Counted from the stretch's first letter, positions 51,627 through 61,105 are shown. The stretch is DNA of 64,000 bases from Edaphocola aurantiacus (GCF_019797745.1 NZ_VOSI01000004.1:456089-520088), one strand, 5' to 3'. A program made the numbers and translations. The notes: a model not told the origin generated them from the sequence alone.

Positions 51627-52604
51627 TTATTCCCCACCATTTTCTATTTGTGTATTGTCTTCAACAGATATATCATCTTTCGCCAAACTATCATAGTATA
51701 ACTTTGTTAGTTCAGATGTTAGTAGGTCGTCATTCAAAATTTTGATTAACAAATCTTTAGATACTCGAGTGTCTAAAAGAAACTGTGTTCCTTCTTCATT
51801 ATATCTCATCCTATTTCTAGTAAAAGGATGAGTCTTTGCAAATTCAATAATGTTTGCATTTGGTATATTATTTTTGATCACAGGTGAGTTCCTAGCTACT
51901 TTTGTTAGTTTCCTAGCGAAGCTTATGTTGTTTACAAGTTCCTCAAGTGCTGTAATGTTATTAATTAGCTGCATTTCACTAATCACACTTAAGCTAATGG
52001 CTGCCTCTCTTGTGATAATATCATAAAAGCCAAAACTTCTCTCAATAGCGTTTAAGTCAATTATAATAATTTCACCCGCAACCCTCATTAATTGGAATTT
52101 GGGTGTAATTCTTAATAGCTGATCTTCAAATCTTTCAAGTCGTTGATTATGTTTCATAAAAAGGTAACCACCTCTTCCAATAACTTCAACTGAAGAGAGT
52201 TTTTTATACAGCGTTACCTCGTTAGAATCATCAGCAATAACAACAATAAGAGAATTGATATCTGATAATTGATGAGAATTAAAATTAAAGGTTTGCAAAT
52301 TATCATTTCCAATAACTTCCTGTAACATTTGTAATTCTTGTGGCACTTCTAAATCATATTGATAAAAGCATCTTCCCCTTTCGTCAGCAGTTGACAGTTG
52401 TAATACAGCATAATCATCCTTTGAAATGACAAAATTTTGTATTGCATCAAGGAATATGTTTTTTAATATCGGTAAATCATCGCCTTTAATATCTAGCTTT
52501 TGAGGTTCTTCAATATTATTAATGTTAGCATAAAATATGATTTGCAGTTCTCCTTCAGGGTTATTTACAAATTCGAGGGCGATATCTAATTCTTGTTTAT
52601 TCAT
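51627..52604 (-). CDS. kwaB: Kiwa anti-phage protein KwaB (DUF4868)
   Basis: A 325-residue cytosolic protein of the DUF4868/KwaB family. Landmarks are LYKKLSSVEVIGRGGYLFMK, the block RFEDQLLRITPKFQLM then IIIIDLNAIERSFGFYD (about 150-195), and the C-terminal LIKILNDDLLTSELTKLYY. In Kiwa, KwaB works with the membrane protein KwaA; published work assigns KwaB a DNA-binding role that blocks phage replication. The kwaA stop overlaps its start by 8 nt, so they are translationally coupled. The pair is strongly AT-rich relative to the flanking core genes, suggesting recent transfer. Confidence 0.92.
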   Translation of the reverse strand: MNKQELDIALEFVNNPEGELQIIFYANINNIEEPQKLDIKGDDLPILKNIFLDAIQNFVISKDDYAVLQLSTADERGRCFYQYDLEVPQELQMLQEVIGNDNLQTFNFNSHQLSDINSLIVVIADDSNEVTLYKKLSSVEVIGRGGYLFMKHNQRLERFEDQLLRITPKFQLMRVAGEIIIIDLNAIERSFGFYDIITREAAISLSVISEMQLINNITALEELVNNISFARKLTKVARNSPVIKNNIPNANIIEFAKTHPFTRNRMRYNEEGTQFLLDTRVSKDLLIKILNDDLLTSELTKLYYDSLAKDDISVEDNTQIENGGE

Positions 52605-53181
52605 TTTGCTTTACTTTATATGCGTAATAAATTCGCTCATCGAGTTTAAAGTATTTTACTCGATCGTTTTCTGTTAATTTATTTCTACTAATTATTATTT
52701 TATTTTGTCTATTTTCTCCATTTCTAAATTCCCCATCTACTTTATAAATCTTGAATTGAAGTATTGCTAATGTGGGATTTGCATAAAATATATCTGTTCT
52801 GATATATATTGAGCCGATAGCGAGAAGAAGGATAAAGAAAACAATTACATACCTTATGTTTTCGAATTGAAAACAAACAAGTGGAATAATATATGTAGTT
52901 AAAAAAGTTAAGTGTTCATAATCTATATTTTCAATTGCAATTATTTTAAAAGAAAGTTCTGGGGTTCCTTTCATTTTAAAAGCAAAATCAGAATAAGAAA
53001 TACATCCAATTATTAAGGCAAGCAAGCAAATTGCAGGGATAGTATTTGTTTTTAATAGAGTTGAAAATCCAACAAATGAACAGTCTTTTGAAAAGCAAAT
53101 TGGTATTTTAGCTGTTATTATTATAATTAAAACAAATAACAACCATAATGATAAAAAGAAGAGCCCAATTTTTCTAATCAT
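52597..53181 (-). CDS. kwaA: Kiwa anti-phage membrane protein KwaA
   Basis: A 194-residue protein with four membrane segments (from IGLFFLSLWLLFVLIII; IPAICLLALIIGC; LTFLTTYIIPLVCF; YVIVFFILLLAIGSIYI) and a soluble C-terminal tail. The core ENIDYEHLTFLTTYIIPL and YANPTLAILQFKIYKVDGEF match KwaA as I know it. KwaA senses phage at the membrane and passes the signal to KwaB. The frame is open to 53268, but the ATG at 53181 puts the first membrane helix near the N-terminus as in the family. It precedes and overlaps kwaB. Confidence 0.88.
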   Translation of the reverse strand: MIRKIGLFFLSLWLLFVLIIIITAKIPICFSKDCSFVGFSTLLKTNTIPAICLLALIIGCISYSDFAFKMKGTPELSFKIIAIENIDYEHLTFLTTYIIPLVCFQFENIRYVIVFFILLLAIGSIYIRTDIFYANPTLAILQFKIYKVDGEFRNGENRQNKIIISRNKLTENDRVKYFKLDERIYYAYKVKQNE

Positions 53182-53390
53182 AGAATATAGATAATTTTTT
53201 GGATCATTATTGTTACTTGTTATGTAAAGTAAAATTAACTTCCGGTAATTGGTTATCAATGATATCATTCACCCTTTTACCTTCCGTCTTTTTCCCCTTG
53301 ACTTTCTCCAGAATAAAACAGGTCCCTAAAGTGTGAGTAAATGTAATTGCCTATACATAAGGGATTCACTTTTTCGTTATCCTACAAAAA

Positions 53391-53476
53391 CAATACAAAA
53401 GTTAGCTTGCATTAAGGACAAATAGCAATAGATGGGCTTTACCTTTACTGCCTTACTAATGCCAAACTTCAAGCCT
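53391..53476 (+). repeat. Leader copy 1 of the duplicated gene pair
   Basis: This segment, from ACAATACAAAAGTTAG to the ATG, aligns with 54221-54309 before the second paralog: TACAAAAGTTAG, then GATGG, TTTACTGC, CAAAC and CCTATGAAAA recur in order at matching distances. The duplication therefore included the leader. The rest of the gap 53182-53390 shows no other feature. Confidence 0.7.
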
Positions 53477-54163
53477 ATGAAAAGAAGAAAACAAGCCATC
53501 ATTGCCTTGTCGGCACTGCTCTTATGCGCAGAATGCTGCTCCTTTTATATGTTTAAAAAGCATCGGCCATCTACAGCGGTACTACAGCCGCAGGCGCAGC
53601 GGCAGATCACCTTCCCGGGTAATATACACCGAACTATCAACTTCCTGGACACCGCAGATTTCAGGAAACGGCCGCAGGCCTGTGTGTACAGCTGGGCTAA
53701 GGAAACTACTACACCGGCAGAGATGGAGCGGCTCTTAAACGGCTTCGGTATTAGGAATATCAATAATAAAGCGCATTTGCTGTGCACGATTCTCTATTGC
53801 AACAGGGATGAGGTTGCGTACAGTTTAAAAGCAGAAAATATATACGGTATATTGGTGATTACCAATGATGAGCAGGGGTATATGTACACGCAGCTGTTCC
53901 GGAGAAACGGCGCACACTTTGACCACCTTAGAGCATTCGATGCCAAAATCTGGAGACTGTATTGCAAGATGCAGGATGATATAGCGAAGGTCTTAAGCGG
54001 CAGGAAAACAGACCTGGGTTATTCCGTAAATATTGGATTTAAAGAATCGACATACAAAGAAGCCCGTAGAGGACTTGAAACAGATCTGTTGCAGGAGGCG
54101 ATCGATAAGGCCTTAGATACACTTGCTACCGTAACAGAAATGCCTTTGTCTCCGGACCAGTGA
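53477..54163 (+). CDS. Lipoprotein-like protein, paralog 1
   Basis: A 228-residue exported protein. The N-terminal hydrophobic segment (IIALSALLLCAECCSFYMF) holds cysteines that could serve as a lipobox. The body shares about half its residues by eye with the first ~220 residues of the next gene: ITFP, FLD, TTP-EM, LNxFGI, IYGxL, GYMYTQ, KIW-LY, GRKTxLGY, YK-AR. No known family recognised. It ends where the paralog begins its extra domain. The frame is open to 53432, but the ATG at 53477 corresponds to the start of the paralog. Confidence 0.75.
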   Translation: MKRRKQAIIALSALLLCAECCSFYMFKKHRPSTAVLQPQAQRQITFPGNIHRTINFLDTADFRKRPQACVYSWAKETTTPAEMERLLNGFGIRNINNKAHLLCTILYCNRDEVAYSLKAENIYGILVITNDEQGYMYTQLFRRNGAHFDHLRAFDAKIWRLYCKMQDDIAKVLSGRKTDLGYSVNIGFKESTYKEARRGLETDLLQEAIDKALDTLATVTEMPLSPDQ

Positions 54164-54216
54164 TGTCAAACCAAACCAAAGTATGGCATTGAAATGTTAA
54201 TGGGATAATACGGTGA

Positions 54217-54309
54217 AAAAACAGTACAAAAGTTAGTGCGACTCAAAGACAGGTTGAAAACAGATGGTTTTAGTTTTACTGCTTTAATCAAACCAAATAT
54301 TTCAGACCT
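54217..54309 (+). repeat. Leader copy 2 of the duplicated gene pair
   Basis: Aligned counterpart of 53391-53476 (AACAGTACAAAAGTTAG to the ATG at 54310), showing that the tandem duplication covered the 5' region as well as the gene. Confidence 0.7.
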
Positions 54310-55584
54310 ATGAAAAAAGCAAAACTAATCATCATCGCTTTGTCCGTACTGCTGCTATGTGCAGGAATGGTTACCTTTTATTCCTGTAGTAAAGAGGCCC
54401 AGCCCGGACAATGTGGATACGGGCCAACCGTACTAAAGTCGCATATACAGAAGCAGATTACTTTTCCGAACAAATTAAGTAAAACGGTCAGTTTTTTGGA
54501 TATGAATGAATATAGGAATCGCCCGGATGCATGTATATATGCCTGGGCTGAAGAAAGTACTACACCAAAAGAAATGGTACAGATATTAAATAGTTTTGGA
54601 ATTTCAGAAATACATAACCCGGATAATCTGTTAGGAATTATTACTTATTATAATAGCGATTCCACACCATACCGCTTAGATAATGATTTGATTTATGGCT
54701 TCCTTTTATTGACCACTGATGATAAAGGCTATATGTATACACAGGTATTCCAGAGAAAGGGTAACGACTTTGTGCATCTTCCTCAGTTTGACTCAAAAAT
54801 CTGGAAACTTTATATGGATCAGCGTAATGATTTGGCTCAAATCCTGAATGGAAGAAAAACAAACCTGGGATATGCCGTGAGGATTATTTATAGACAGAGC
54901 AGTTATAAACAAGCAAGAATAGGTACAAGGACTAACTCTTTTCAACACCAGATAAGCAATGAATTAAAAGGATTGTCTACATTGGAGTACAGTAATGCGA
55001 TTATGAGAAAGTTTACTGAGCCGGAACATGCAGGAAATAGAAAATGTACTATAGATGAGTGTAAAGTAACGGGAAATGGTCATTGTTCTGATGCCTTCCC
55101 GTCAGAAATCGCTTTTTGTGATGAGGATAAAACCATAGGGGAGACCTGTGGCGGAAAAGTGGCCTACCAGATTGCTGCTGCAACAAATAATAATGTGATG
55201 AATGCGACGGTTCACTTTCGGGATTATGTATTAAGTCAATCCAGCTATGGAATACACTTTACAGAAGACCTGGAATATGTAGGATACATTTTTACACAGC
55301 ACTTATCTGTTGCTGACGCAGTAGAAGTGGTGGGTGTTATGGAAAGTACTATTTATCCATTAGCGCGAAAGTTAATCAGTCCTGATGTACTGGATGATAA
55401 CAGTATATTTATTACTGCTCCTCAGGCTACTACATTGCAAAATATCATTACCCGCATTCGCGCAGTATCAGATGATCGATTGTATCAGGAGATCCTGGAT
55501 GAGATGAGTGCTAATGTTACTTATGTACAGGGAAAGACAACGGTACAGGTCTATACAGATCTGGTGCCTGGTCAAGGTTCATAA
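54310..55584 (+). CDS. Lipoprotein, paralog 2 with Cys-rich extension
   Basis: A 424-residue predicted lipoprotein (VTFYSCSKEA, lipobox-like Cys at about residue 26). Residues ~45-220 match paralog 1. The C-terminal ~190 residues are unique: a cysteine-rich stretch (CTIDECKVTGNGHC, then IAFCDED and GETCGGK; five cysteines within about 45 residues) followed by a helical region. The spacing suggests disulfide bonds, so a periplasmic or surface location fits. Function unknown. Possibly an envelope protein of the accessory block next to Kiwa; no link to defence is shown. Confidence 0.8.
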   Translation: MKKAKLIIIALSVLLLCAGMVTFYSCSKEAQPGQCGYGPTVLKSHIQKQITFPNKLSKTVSFLDMNEYRNRPDACIYAWAEESTTPKEMVQILNSFGISEIHNPDNLLGIITYYNSDSTPYRLDNDLIYGFLLLTTDDKGYMYTQVFQRKGNDFVHLPQFDSKIWKLYMDQRNDLAQILNGRKTNLGYAVRIIYRQSSYKQARIGTRTNSFQHQISNELKGLSTLEYSNAIMRKFTEPEHAGNRKCTIDECKVTGNGHCSDAFPSEIAFCDEDKTIGETCGGKVAYQIAAATNNNVMNATVHFRDYVLSQSSYGIHFTEDLEYVGYIFTQHLSVADAVEVVGVMESTIYPLARKLISPDVLDDNSIFITAPQATTLQNIITRIRAVSDDRLYQEILDEMSANVTYVQGKTTVQVYTDLVPGQGS

Positions 55585-55590
55585 AAAAGA

Positions 55591-55636
55591 AAAAAAGAGC
55601 AGCGCACTTATCAGAATAAGTGCGCTGCTCTTTTTT
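55591..55636. terminator. 21-bp-stem terminator
   Basis: A perfect 21-bp stem (core GAGCAGCGCACTTAT and complement) with a CAGA loop, A6 before and T6 after. It ends paralog 2. Confidence 0.92.
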
Positions 55637-55648
55637 ATGTTATACAAT

Positions 55649-55735
55649 GGAGGAGATTCCTCGATTGCACTATGTTTCACTCGGAATGACGTATTACGCG
55701 GGATTCCCCGTATTTCACTCGGAATGACTTTATGT
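55649..55735. repeat. Two copies of a GATTCC...CTCGGAATGAC repeat
   Basis: TTTCACTCGGAATGAC occurs exactly at 55675-55690 and 55713-55728, each preceded by a GATTCCTCG or GATTCCCCG box. Units of this kind are dispersed in many bacterial genomes. They mark the boundary between the accessory block and aspS. Confidence 0.7.
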
Positions 55736-55746
55736 GAAGTATTTCC

Positions 55747-57516
55747 TTACAGATTTACCTTCAATTTCAGTTCATCCAGTTGCTTAGGCTCTACATGTGC
55801 CGGAGCATCCAGCATCACATCACGTCCGGAGTTGTTTTTAGGGAAAGCAATAAAATCACGGATGCTTTCTTCACCACCCAGCAGGGCACACAGACGGTCG
55901 AAACCGAATGCCAGTCCGCCGTGTGGAGGCGCACCGTACTCGAAGGCACCTAATAAGAAGCCAAATTGCTCCTGGCTTTCTTCTTTGCTCATGCCTAAAG
56001 CGGCAAACATTTTCTCCTGCAATTCTCTCTGATAGATACGGATAGAGCCACCACCGATCTCCGTACCGTTCAGTACGATATCGTAGGCATTGGCATTGAT
56101 CTCGCCAAAACGGCTCTGATCGTTCATCAGTTCAATATGCTCTGGTTTCGGTGCGGTGAACGGATGGTGCTTGGCATACCAGCGGTTATCTTCTTCGTTA
56201 TGTTCAAACAACGGGAAGTCTAAAACCCACAGCGGAGCAAACTCTTCCGGATTGCGCAGACCCAGTCTTTCGCCCATTTCCAGGCGCAGGGTGGCCATAG
56301 CGGCACGGGTACGGTCTTCACCGCCGGCCAGCATCAGGATGATATCTCCTGCCTGAGCGCCACAGGATTCTGCAATCGCTTTCTGACGATCTTCGTCGAA
56401 GAATTTGTCAACAGAACTCTTATAAGTACCGTCGGTATTACATTTGATGAACAACAACCCGGTCATGCCGATCTGTGGGCGTTTAACCCACTCCGTCAGT
56501 TCATCAGTTTGTTTACGCGTATACTCTGCACCATTAGGCACGCAGATGGCTAAGATACTTTCCGCCTCATTAGTTACCTTGAAGTCTACACCGTTCAGGG
56601 CTTCACAATGTACGGTATTGCTGACTTTCAGGTTCTGGATCTTCATTCCGAAACGGATATCCGGCTTGTCATTACCATAGTCACGCATAGATTCGTGCCA
56701 GGTCATGCGCGGAAATGCATCGTTGATCTCCAGTCCTTTAATTTCTTTAAAGATATGCTTGAACATGCCTTCGAAGGTTTGCAGGATATCTTCCTGTTCT
56801 ACGAAGCTCATTTCACAGTCGATCTGGGTAAATTCCGGCTGGCGGTCTGCACGCAGATCCTCATCACGGAAACATTTTACCACCTGGTAGTATTTATCAT
56901 AACCGCTCACCATCAGCAATTGCTTAAAGGTCTGCGGGCTTTGCGGCAGGGCATAAAACTGACCTTCGTTCATACGTGATGGTACGATGAAGTCACGGGC
57001 ACCTTCCGGGGTAGATTTGATCAGGAATGGTGTTTCGATATCCATAAATCCTTGCTCATGCAGGTAGTTACGGGCAGCACGGTTTACCTGGTAACGCAGC
57101 TCCAGGTTACGGCGCAGGGTAGGGCGACGCAGATCCAGGTAGCGGTATTTCATACGCAGCTCGTCACCACCATCAGTTTCTTCTTCGATGGTGAATGGCG
57201 GTACCGCAGATTTGTTCAGGATGGTATATTCCGTTACTTCAATTTCAATATCACCGGTTGGTAATTTAGGGTTCTTGCTGCTGCGCTCGATCACCTTGCC
57301 TTTTGCCTGGATCACGTATTCGCGGCCCAGTGGGTTCTCGTTCAGCTGTGCAGTCATGGCCTCATTAAAGTATAGCTGGGTGATACCATAACGGTCACGC
57401 AGGTCTACGAAAGTGATGCTTCCGAATTTACGGGCGATCTGCACCCAGCCGCTCAGGCTTACTTCCTCATTGATATGTGTAGCGCGGAGTTCCCCGCAAT
57501 TGTGCGAACGATACAT
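55747..57516 (-). CDS. aspS: Aspartate-tRNA ligase
   Basis: A 589-residue class II synthetase of the bacterial type. The order is: an N-terminal OB anticodon-binding domain (about 1-110; [20 protein letters not shown]), motif 2 ([20 protein letters not shown]), an inserted GAD domain at about 280-420, and motif 3 ([20 protein letters not shown]). Length and layout match bacterial AspRS. It is transcribed away from the accessory block, which ends at its 3' side. Confidence 0.98.
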   Translation of the reverse strand: MYRSHNCGELRATHINEEVSLSGWVQIARKFGSITFVDLRDRYGITQLYFNEAMTAQLNENPLGREYVIQAKGKVIERSSKNPKLPTGDIEIEVTEYTILNKSAVPPFTIEEETDGGDELRMKYRYLDLRRPTLRRNLELRYQVNRAARNYLHEQGFMDIETPFLIKSTPEGARDFIVPSRMNEGQFYALPQSPQTFKQLLMVSGYDKYYQVVKCFRDEDLRADRQPEFTQIDCEMSFVEQEDILQTFEGMFKHIFKEIKGLEINDAFPRMTWHESMRDYGNDKPDIRFGMKIQNLKVSNTVHCEALNGVDFKVTNEAESILAICVPNGAEYTRKQTDELTEWVKRPQIGMTGLLFIKCNTDGTYKSSVDKFFDEDRQKAIAESCGAQAGDIILMLAGGEDRTRAAMATLRLEMGERLGLRNPEEFAPLWVLDFPLFEHNEEDNRWYAKHHPFTAPKPEHIELMNDQSRFGEINANAYDIVLNGTEIGGGSIRIYQRELQEKMFAALGMSKEESQEQFGFLLGAFEYGAPPHGGLAFGFDRLCALLGGEESIRDFIAFPKNNSGRDVMLDAPAHVEPKQLDELKLKVNL

Positions 57517-57562
57517 TATAATATGTTGTAAAATTATTTTATAGTATTAAAGACAAATCAGT

Positions 57563-58291
57563 TTAGGTATACAACCCACCGTTGATGGAGATTACCTGAC
57601 CGGTAATGTATCCTGCATCTTTAGACGCCAGGAATTTTACCAGTGCCGCCACTTCCTCCGGTTTACCGAAACGGTTCATCGGAATCATGGCAGACAGTTC
57701 TTTTTCATTCAGGTCGCTGGTCATATCCGAAGCAACGAAGCCTGGAGCAATCGCATTAACCGTAATATTACGCTTAGCAATCTCCTGTGCCAAAGCCTTG
57801 GTCGCACCAATGATGCCTGCTTTAGCTGCAGAATAGTTCACCTGTCCCGGCATACCTTTCAGCCCGCTCAGCGATACAATATTGATGATGCGGCCGAAAC
57901 GGTTCATCAGCAAAGGTTGCATAATCGTACGGGTTACATTGTACATACCTTCGAGGCTGGTATCCAGTACCGAGCGCCATTGCTCATCTTCCATAAAGGC
58001 CATGAGCACATCATTACGGATGCCTGCATTATTGACCAGTACTTCTATGGTATTGCCTTTATTAGCTTCTATCCAGCCACCCAGAGCAGCGGTTACGTCT
58101 TCTTTTTTCGCTACATCGAAGGGTAATAAAACAGCTTCCTGTCCGGCAGCCTTTACCAGTTCCGCAGTCTCTTCAGCTGCGGTTACATTCCCTTTGTAAT
58201 TGATGATCACCGGGTAACCCAATTGCGCCAGGGCTACGCAAACTGCGCGTCCTATGCCTCTTGAGCCTCCGGTAACTAATGCATACTTCAT
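57563..58291 (-). CDS. fabG: 3-oxoacyl-ACP reductase (FabG-like SDR)
   Basis: A 242-residue short-chain dehydrogenase using NADPH to reduce 3-oxoacyl-ACP. The cofactor loop is TGGSRGIG (about 7-14), NNAG follows, and the catalytic Ser-Tyr-Lys set is visible with YSAAK. The ending GYITGQVISINGGLYT is typical of FabG. Several FabG-like enzymes also serve pigment or polyketide pathways; with a probable aryl-polyene cluster 3-6 kb away that is possible, though aspS and glnS neighbours suggest a housekeeping role. The ATG at 58291 is chosen over 58324 (an unrelated extension). Confidence 0.9.
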   Translation of the reverse strand: MKYALVTGGSRGIGRAVCVALAQLGYPVIINYKGNVTAAEETAELVKAAGQEAVLLPFDVAKKEDVTAALGGWIEANKGNTIEVLVNNAGIRNDVLMAFMEDEQWRSVLDTSLEGMYNVTRTIMQPLLMNRFGRIINIVSLSGLKGMPGQVNYSAAKAGIIGATKALAQEIAKRNITVNAIAPGFVASDMTSDLNEKELSAMIPMNRFGKPEEVAALVKFLASKDAGYITGQVISINGGLYT

Positions 58292-58310
58292 ATTTGTCTG
58301 TAGATGTATT

Positions 58311-58345
58311 ACCGATTGAAGCAAGCTGGGCTTCCTTCAATCGGT
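58311..58345. other. Hairpin between glnS and fabG
   Basis: An 11-bp perfect inverted repeat (ACCGATTGAAG/CTTCAATCGGT) with a 13-nt loop in the 70-nt gap. There is no T run, so it may be an RNA-processing or regulatory hairpin in the fabG leader and not a terminator. Confidence 0.5.
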
Positions 58346-58361
58346 GTATTCATAATCAGGT

Positions 58362-60029
58362 TTATCCTTTCTTTTGTTCTTTGCTCCAGCTGTCTTTCAG
58401 ACCTACTGTTTTGTTGAACACGATATGGTCAGCAGTACTGTCTGTATCTAAAGCAAAATAACCGATACGCAGGAACTGGAAACGGTCCGCAAGGGTAGCA
58501 TCTTTCAGTGCCGGTTCGATATAAGCTTTAGAGATTGTGCTTAAAGAATCTGTATTGATATAATCTTTAAAATCTCCTTCTTCAGTAGCCGGGTTTTCCA
58601 CCTTGAACAGGCGGTCATATAGGCGAATCTCCGCAGTCTCTGCAGTGTTGGCATCTACCCAGTGCATGGTACCTTTTACCTTAATGCCGCTGGTATCGCT
58701 ACCGCTCTTGCTTTCCGGGAAATAAGTACAATATATTTCCGTTACATTTCCGTTTTCGTCTTTTTTGAAACCGGTACATTCCACGATATACGCATGCTTC
58801 AGGCGGGATTTCAGTCCTACGCCCAGGCGGAAGTACTTGGCCGGAGGGTTCTCCATAAAGTCATCACGCTCGATCCATAAAGTATTACTGAAGCTGATCG
58901 GACGGTGACCGCCGTTTTCATCCTCAGGGTTATTCTCTGCACTCAGTGTCTCGGTTTGTCCTTCCGGATAATTGGTGATGATCAGTTTGATCGGGTCCAG
59001 TACTGCCATACGGCGCAGGGCTACTTTATTCAGGTGCTCGCGCACACAGAATTCCAGCAGGCCTATGTCGATCAGGTTTTCACGCTTCGCCACACCGATG
59101 GTTTCTGCAAACTTGCGAATGCTCTCCGGTGTATATCCTCTGCGGCGCATACCACTGATGGTAGGCATACGCGGATCGTTCCAGCCATTCACTTGTTTTT
59201 CGTTTACCAGTTGCAGCAGTTTACGCTTGCTCATCACCGTATAATTCAGGTTCAGGCGGGCAAACTCGTATTGATGTGAAGGGAAGATTCCCAGCTTATC
59301 AATACACCAGTCATATAATGGTCTGTGGTGGATAAACTCCAGGGTACAGATCGAGTGAGTAATCTTTTCAATACTATCACTTTGTCCGTGTGCAAAATCA
59401 TACATCGGATAGATGCACCATTTATCACCGGTACGGTGGTGATGTGCATGTTTGATCCGGTAAATGATCGGATCGCGCAGCAGCATATTCGGATGCGCCA
59501 TATCTATTTTGGCACGCAATACTTTCTCACCATCGGCATATTTACCTTCCCGCATTTCCGTAAACAGTTGCAGGTTTTCAGCAACCGTTCTGTCGCGGAA
59601 TGGGCTGTTCGTACCCGGACGGTCAATATTGCCTTTTGTGGCAGCGATCTCTTCCGAGGTAGAATCGTCTACATAAGCCAGTCCTTTTTTGATCAGGTCT
59701 ACCGCAAAGTCATGTAATTGATCGAAATAGTCGGAGGTATAATGCAGTTCATCCCAGTCGAAGCCCAGCCAGCGCACATCATTCATGATGCTCTCTACAT
59801 ACTCGGTATCTTCGGTTACAGGGTTGGTATCGTCGAAGCGCAGGTTGCACTTGCCGTTATATTTTTTAGCCAGGCCAAAGTTCAGGCAGATCGATTTGGC
59901 ATGACCTATATGTAAATAACCGTTAGGCTCGGGTGGGAAGCGTGTGTGTACACGGCCTTCGTGGGTTCCGGCTTCCAGGTCTTTTTCAATAATTTCTTCT
60001 ATAAAATTCAGAGAACGTTCTTCGCTCAT
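58362..60029 (-). CDS. glnS: Glutamine-tRNA ligase
   Basis: A 555-residue class I synthetase. The HIGH motif is in FPPEPNGYLHIGHAKSICLN (about 31-50) and the KMSKS motif appears as VMSKRK. The C-terminal half is the two-barrel anticodon-binding region. It groups with glutaminyl and not glutamyl enzymes (LEFIHHRPLYDWCIDKLGIF). Having GlnRS means the cell need not rely on the amidotransferase route for Gln-tRNA. Single gene with fabG after it. Confidence 0.97.
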   Translation of the reverse strand: MSEERSLNFIEEIIEKDLEAGTHEGRVHTRFPPEPNGYLHIGHAKSICLNFGLAKKYNGKCNLRFDDTNPVTEDTEYVESIMNDVRWLGFDWDELHYTSDYFDQLHDFAVDLIKKGLAYVDDSTSEEIAATKGNIDRPGTNSPFRDRTVAENLQLFTEMREGKYADGEKVLRAKIDMAHPNMLLRDPIIYRIKHAHHHRTGDKWCIYPMYDFAHGQSDSIEKITHSICTLEFIHHRPLYDWCIDKLGIFPSHQYEFARLNLNYTVMSKRKLLQLVNEKQVNGWNDPRMPTISGMRRRGYTPESIRKFAETIGVAKRENLIDIGLLEFCVREHLNKVALRRMAVLDPIKLIITNYPEGQTETLSAENNPEDENGGHRPISFSNTLWIERDDFMENPPAKYFRLGVGLKSRLKHAYIVECTGFKKDENGNVTEIYCTYFPESKSGSDTSGIKVKGTMHWVDANTAETAEIRLYDRLFKVENPATEEGDFKDYINTDSLSTISKAYIEPALKDATLADRFQFLRIGYFALDTDSTADHIVFNKTVGLKDSWSKEQKKG

Positions 60030-60128
60030 GGTAATGTTTTGTTATAAAATGTTACATAACGCTGCAAATATACCTAATGCAGCCTAGCTGATAAAATAAT
60101 GGGAGATAATTTATGCAGGATATAAAAA

Positions 60129-60150
60129 TGCCCGGCTCAGGGGCCGGGCA
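60129..60150 (-). terminator. Terminator after the DUF4834 gene
   Basis: An 8-bp GC-rich stem (TGCCCGGC/GCCGGGCA) with T run on the minus strand, 28 nt after the DUF4834 stop. Confidence 0.75.
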
Positions 60151-60178
60151 AATCTGCTATAAAAAAGGTGGGTGAGTG

Positions 60179-60397
60179 CTATTTGACTTCTTCGTAATCA
60201 ATAAATTCACCATCCAGTCTTTGATTGGGCTTTTGCTTTTCGGCACGCTGGTTGTTCATCGCATTCATATGCTGCTGCATATCCTGCATCTGCTGTCGGG
60301 CAGCACGGGTTACCTGCATTATAGGCAGTAAGAAACGCAGCACGAAACGTGCGATAAGGCTGATTACGATTAAAAAAATTAATATCTTCAGAAACAT
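60179..60397 (-). CDS. DUF4834 family small membrane protein
   Basis: A 72-residue protein: membrane segment at about 2-27 (LKILIFLIVISLIARFVLRF), a Gln/Met-rich helix (RQQMQDMQQHMNAMNNQ), then DGEFIDYEEVK at the end, which is the DUF4834 signature. The family is common and uncharacterised in Bacteroidota. Single gene with its own terminator. Confidence 0.88.
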   Translation of the reverse strand: MFLKILIFLIVISLIARFVLRFLLPIMQVTRAARQQMQDMQQHMNAMNNQRAEKQKPNQRLDGEFIDYEEVK

Positions 60398-60471
60398 AAT
60401 GCATCAAAGATAGGAAGAAATCTACTTTCGGGGAAATTGTTTAGGTAAACTATAACGTTTTTGGCAGAACA

Positions 60472-61071
60472 CTATTCCTTAATGTTTATGGCCGGAATGG
60501 GATAGGCACCGACTGCATTGAACAGTAATTCCCTCTGCACCTTCAGCTTTTGCAGGAAGGGCATAATATCGTCACCGTAGGCCCTTTCGCTGGCTGCAAA
60601 AAGCACGATGATGTCTTTACCTGCAGCATCTTTAGTGCTTTTATACCGGTACACATTGCGTTCCATCATCTCCAGGTGTTCTCCGTCTGGTGTCAGTTCG
60701 CAAAGCAGGAAGTCCAGAATGATTTCTCCGTCTTTTTCAAAGACTTCATATTTTACTATCGGGTTTGTTTCCTTGAGCTTGTCCAGTTCTGCAATTTTCT
60801 TTGCCACGGCACTTTTTATGCTCTTAGGTCCGATAAGTACCTCAACAAGAACCAGTTTTTTGAAATGCTCCAGGGTATCGCCCTTAGGCAGGTATTCCTG
60901 TTTGAAATAGTTAGCCATAGGGTGGGAAGACCATACGAGTTGATAAGATATGGCTGCAAGCTGTACCGGGCCTTTGATGCCCAGGTAATCCTTTGTATGT
61001 TGTTGTGCAAAACTAAAAGTGCTGAGAAGTATGCCTGCAAGCGTAGACAGAATGCCGTGTTTAATGTTCAT
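60472..61071 (-). CDS. Exported hypothetical protein
   Basis: A 199-residue protein with a signal peptide (ILSTLAGILLSTFSFAQQ). The mature domain is a mixed alpha/beta sequence (VQLAAISYQLVWSSHPMANY; VLVEVLIGPKSIKSAVAKKI; IVLFAASERAYGDDIMPFL). No recognised motif. It lies 34 nt after the small membrane protein gene at 61106, so they may be co-transcribed. Function unknown. Confidence 0.75.
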   Translation of the reverse strand: MNIKHGILSTLAGILLSTFSFAQQHTKDYLGIKGPVQLAAISYQLVWSSHPMANYFKQEYLPKGDTLEHFKKLVLVEVLIGPKSIKSAVAKKIAELDKLKETNPIVKYEVFEKDGEIILDFLLCELTPDGEHLEMMERNVYRYKSTKDAAGKDIIVLFAASERAYGDDIMPFLQKLKVQRELLFNAVGAYPIPAINIKE

Positions 61072-61105
61072 TTGATGCCCTTGTTATGCTGCAAGATAGT
61101 AAACA

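Noticed and set aside
51601-51637. GTGGGG/CCCCAC hairpin after kwaB
   Set aside because: The 25-nt loop and lack of a T run make a functional terminator unlikely.
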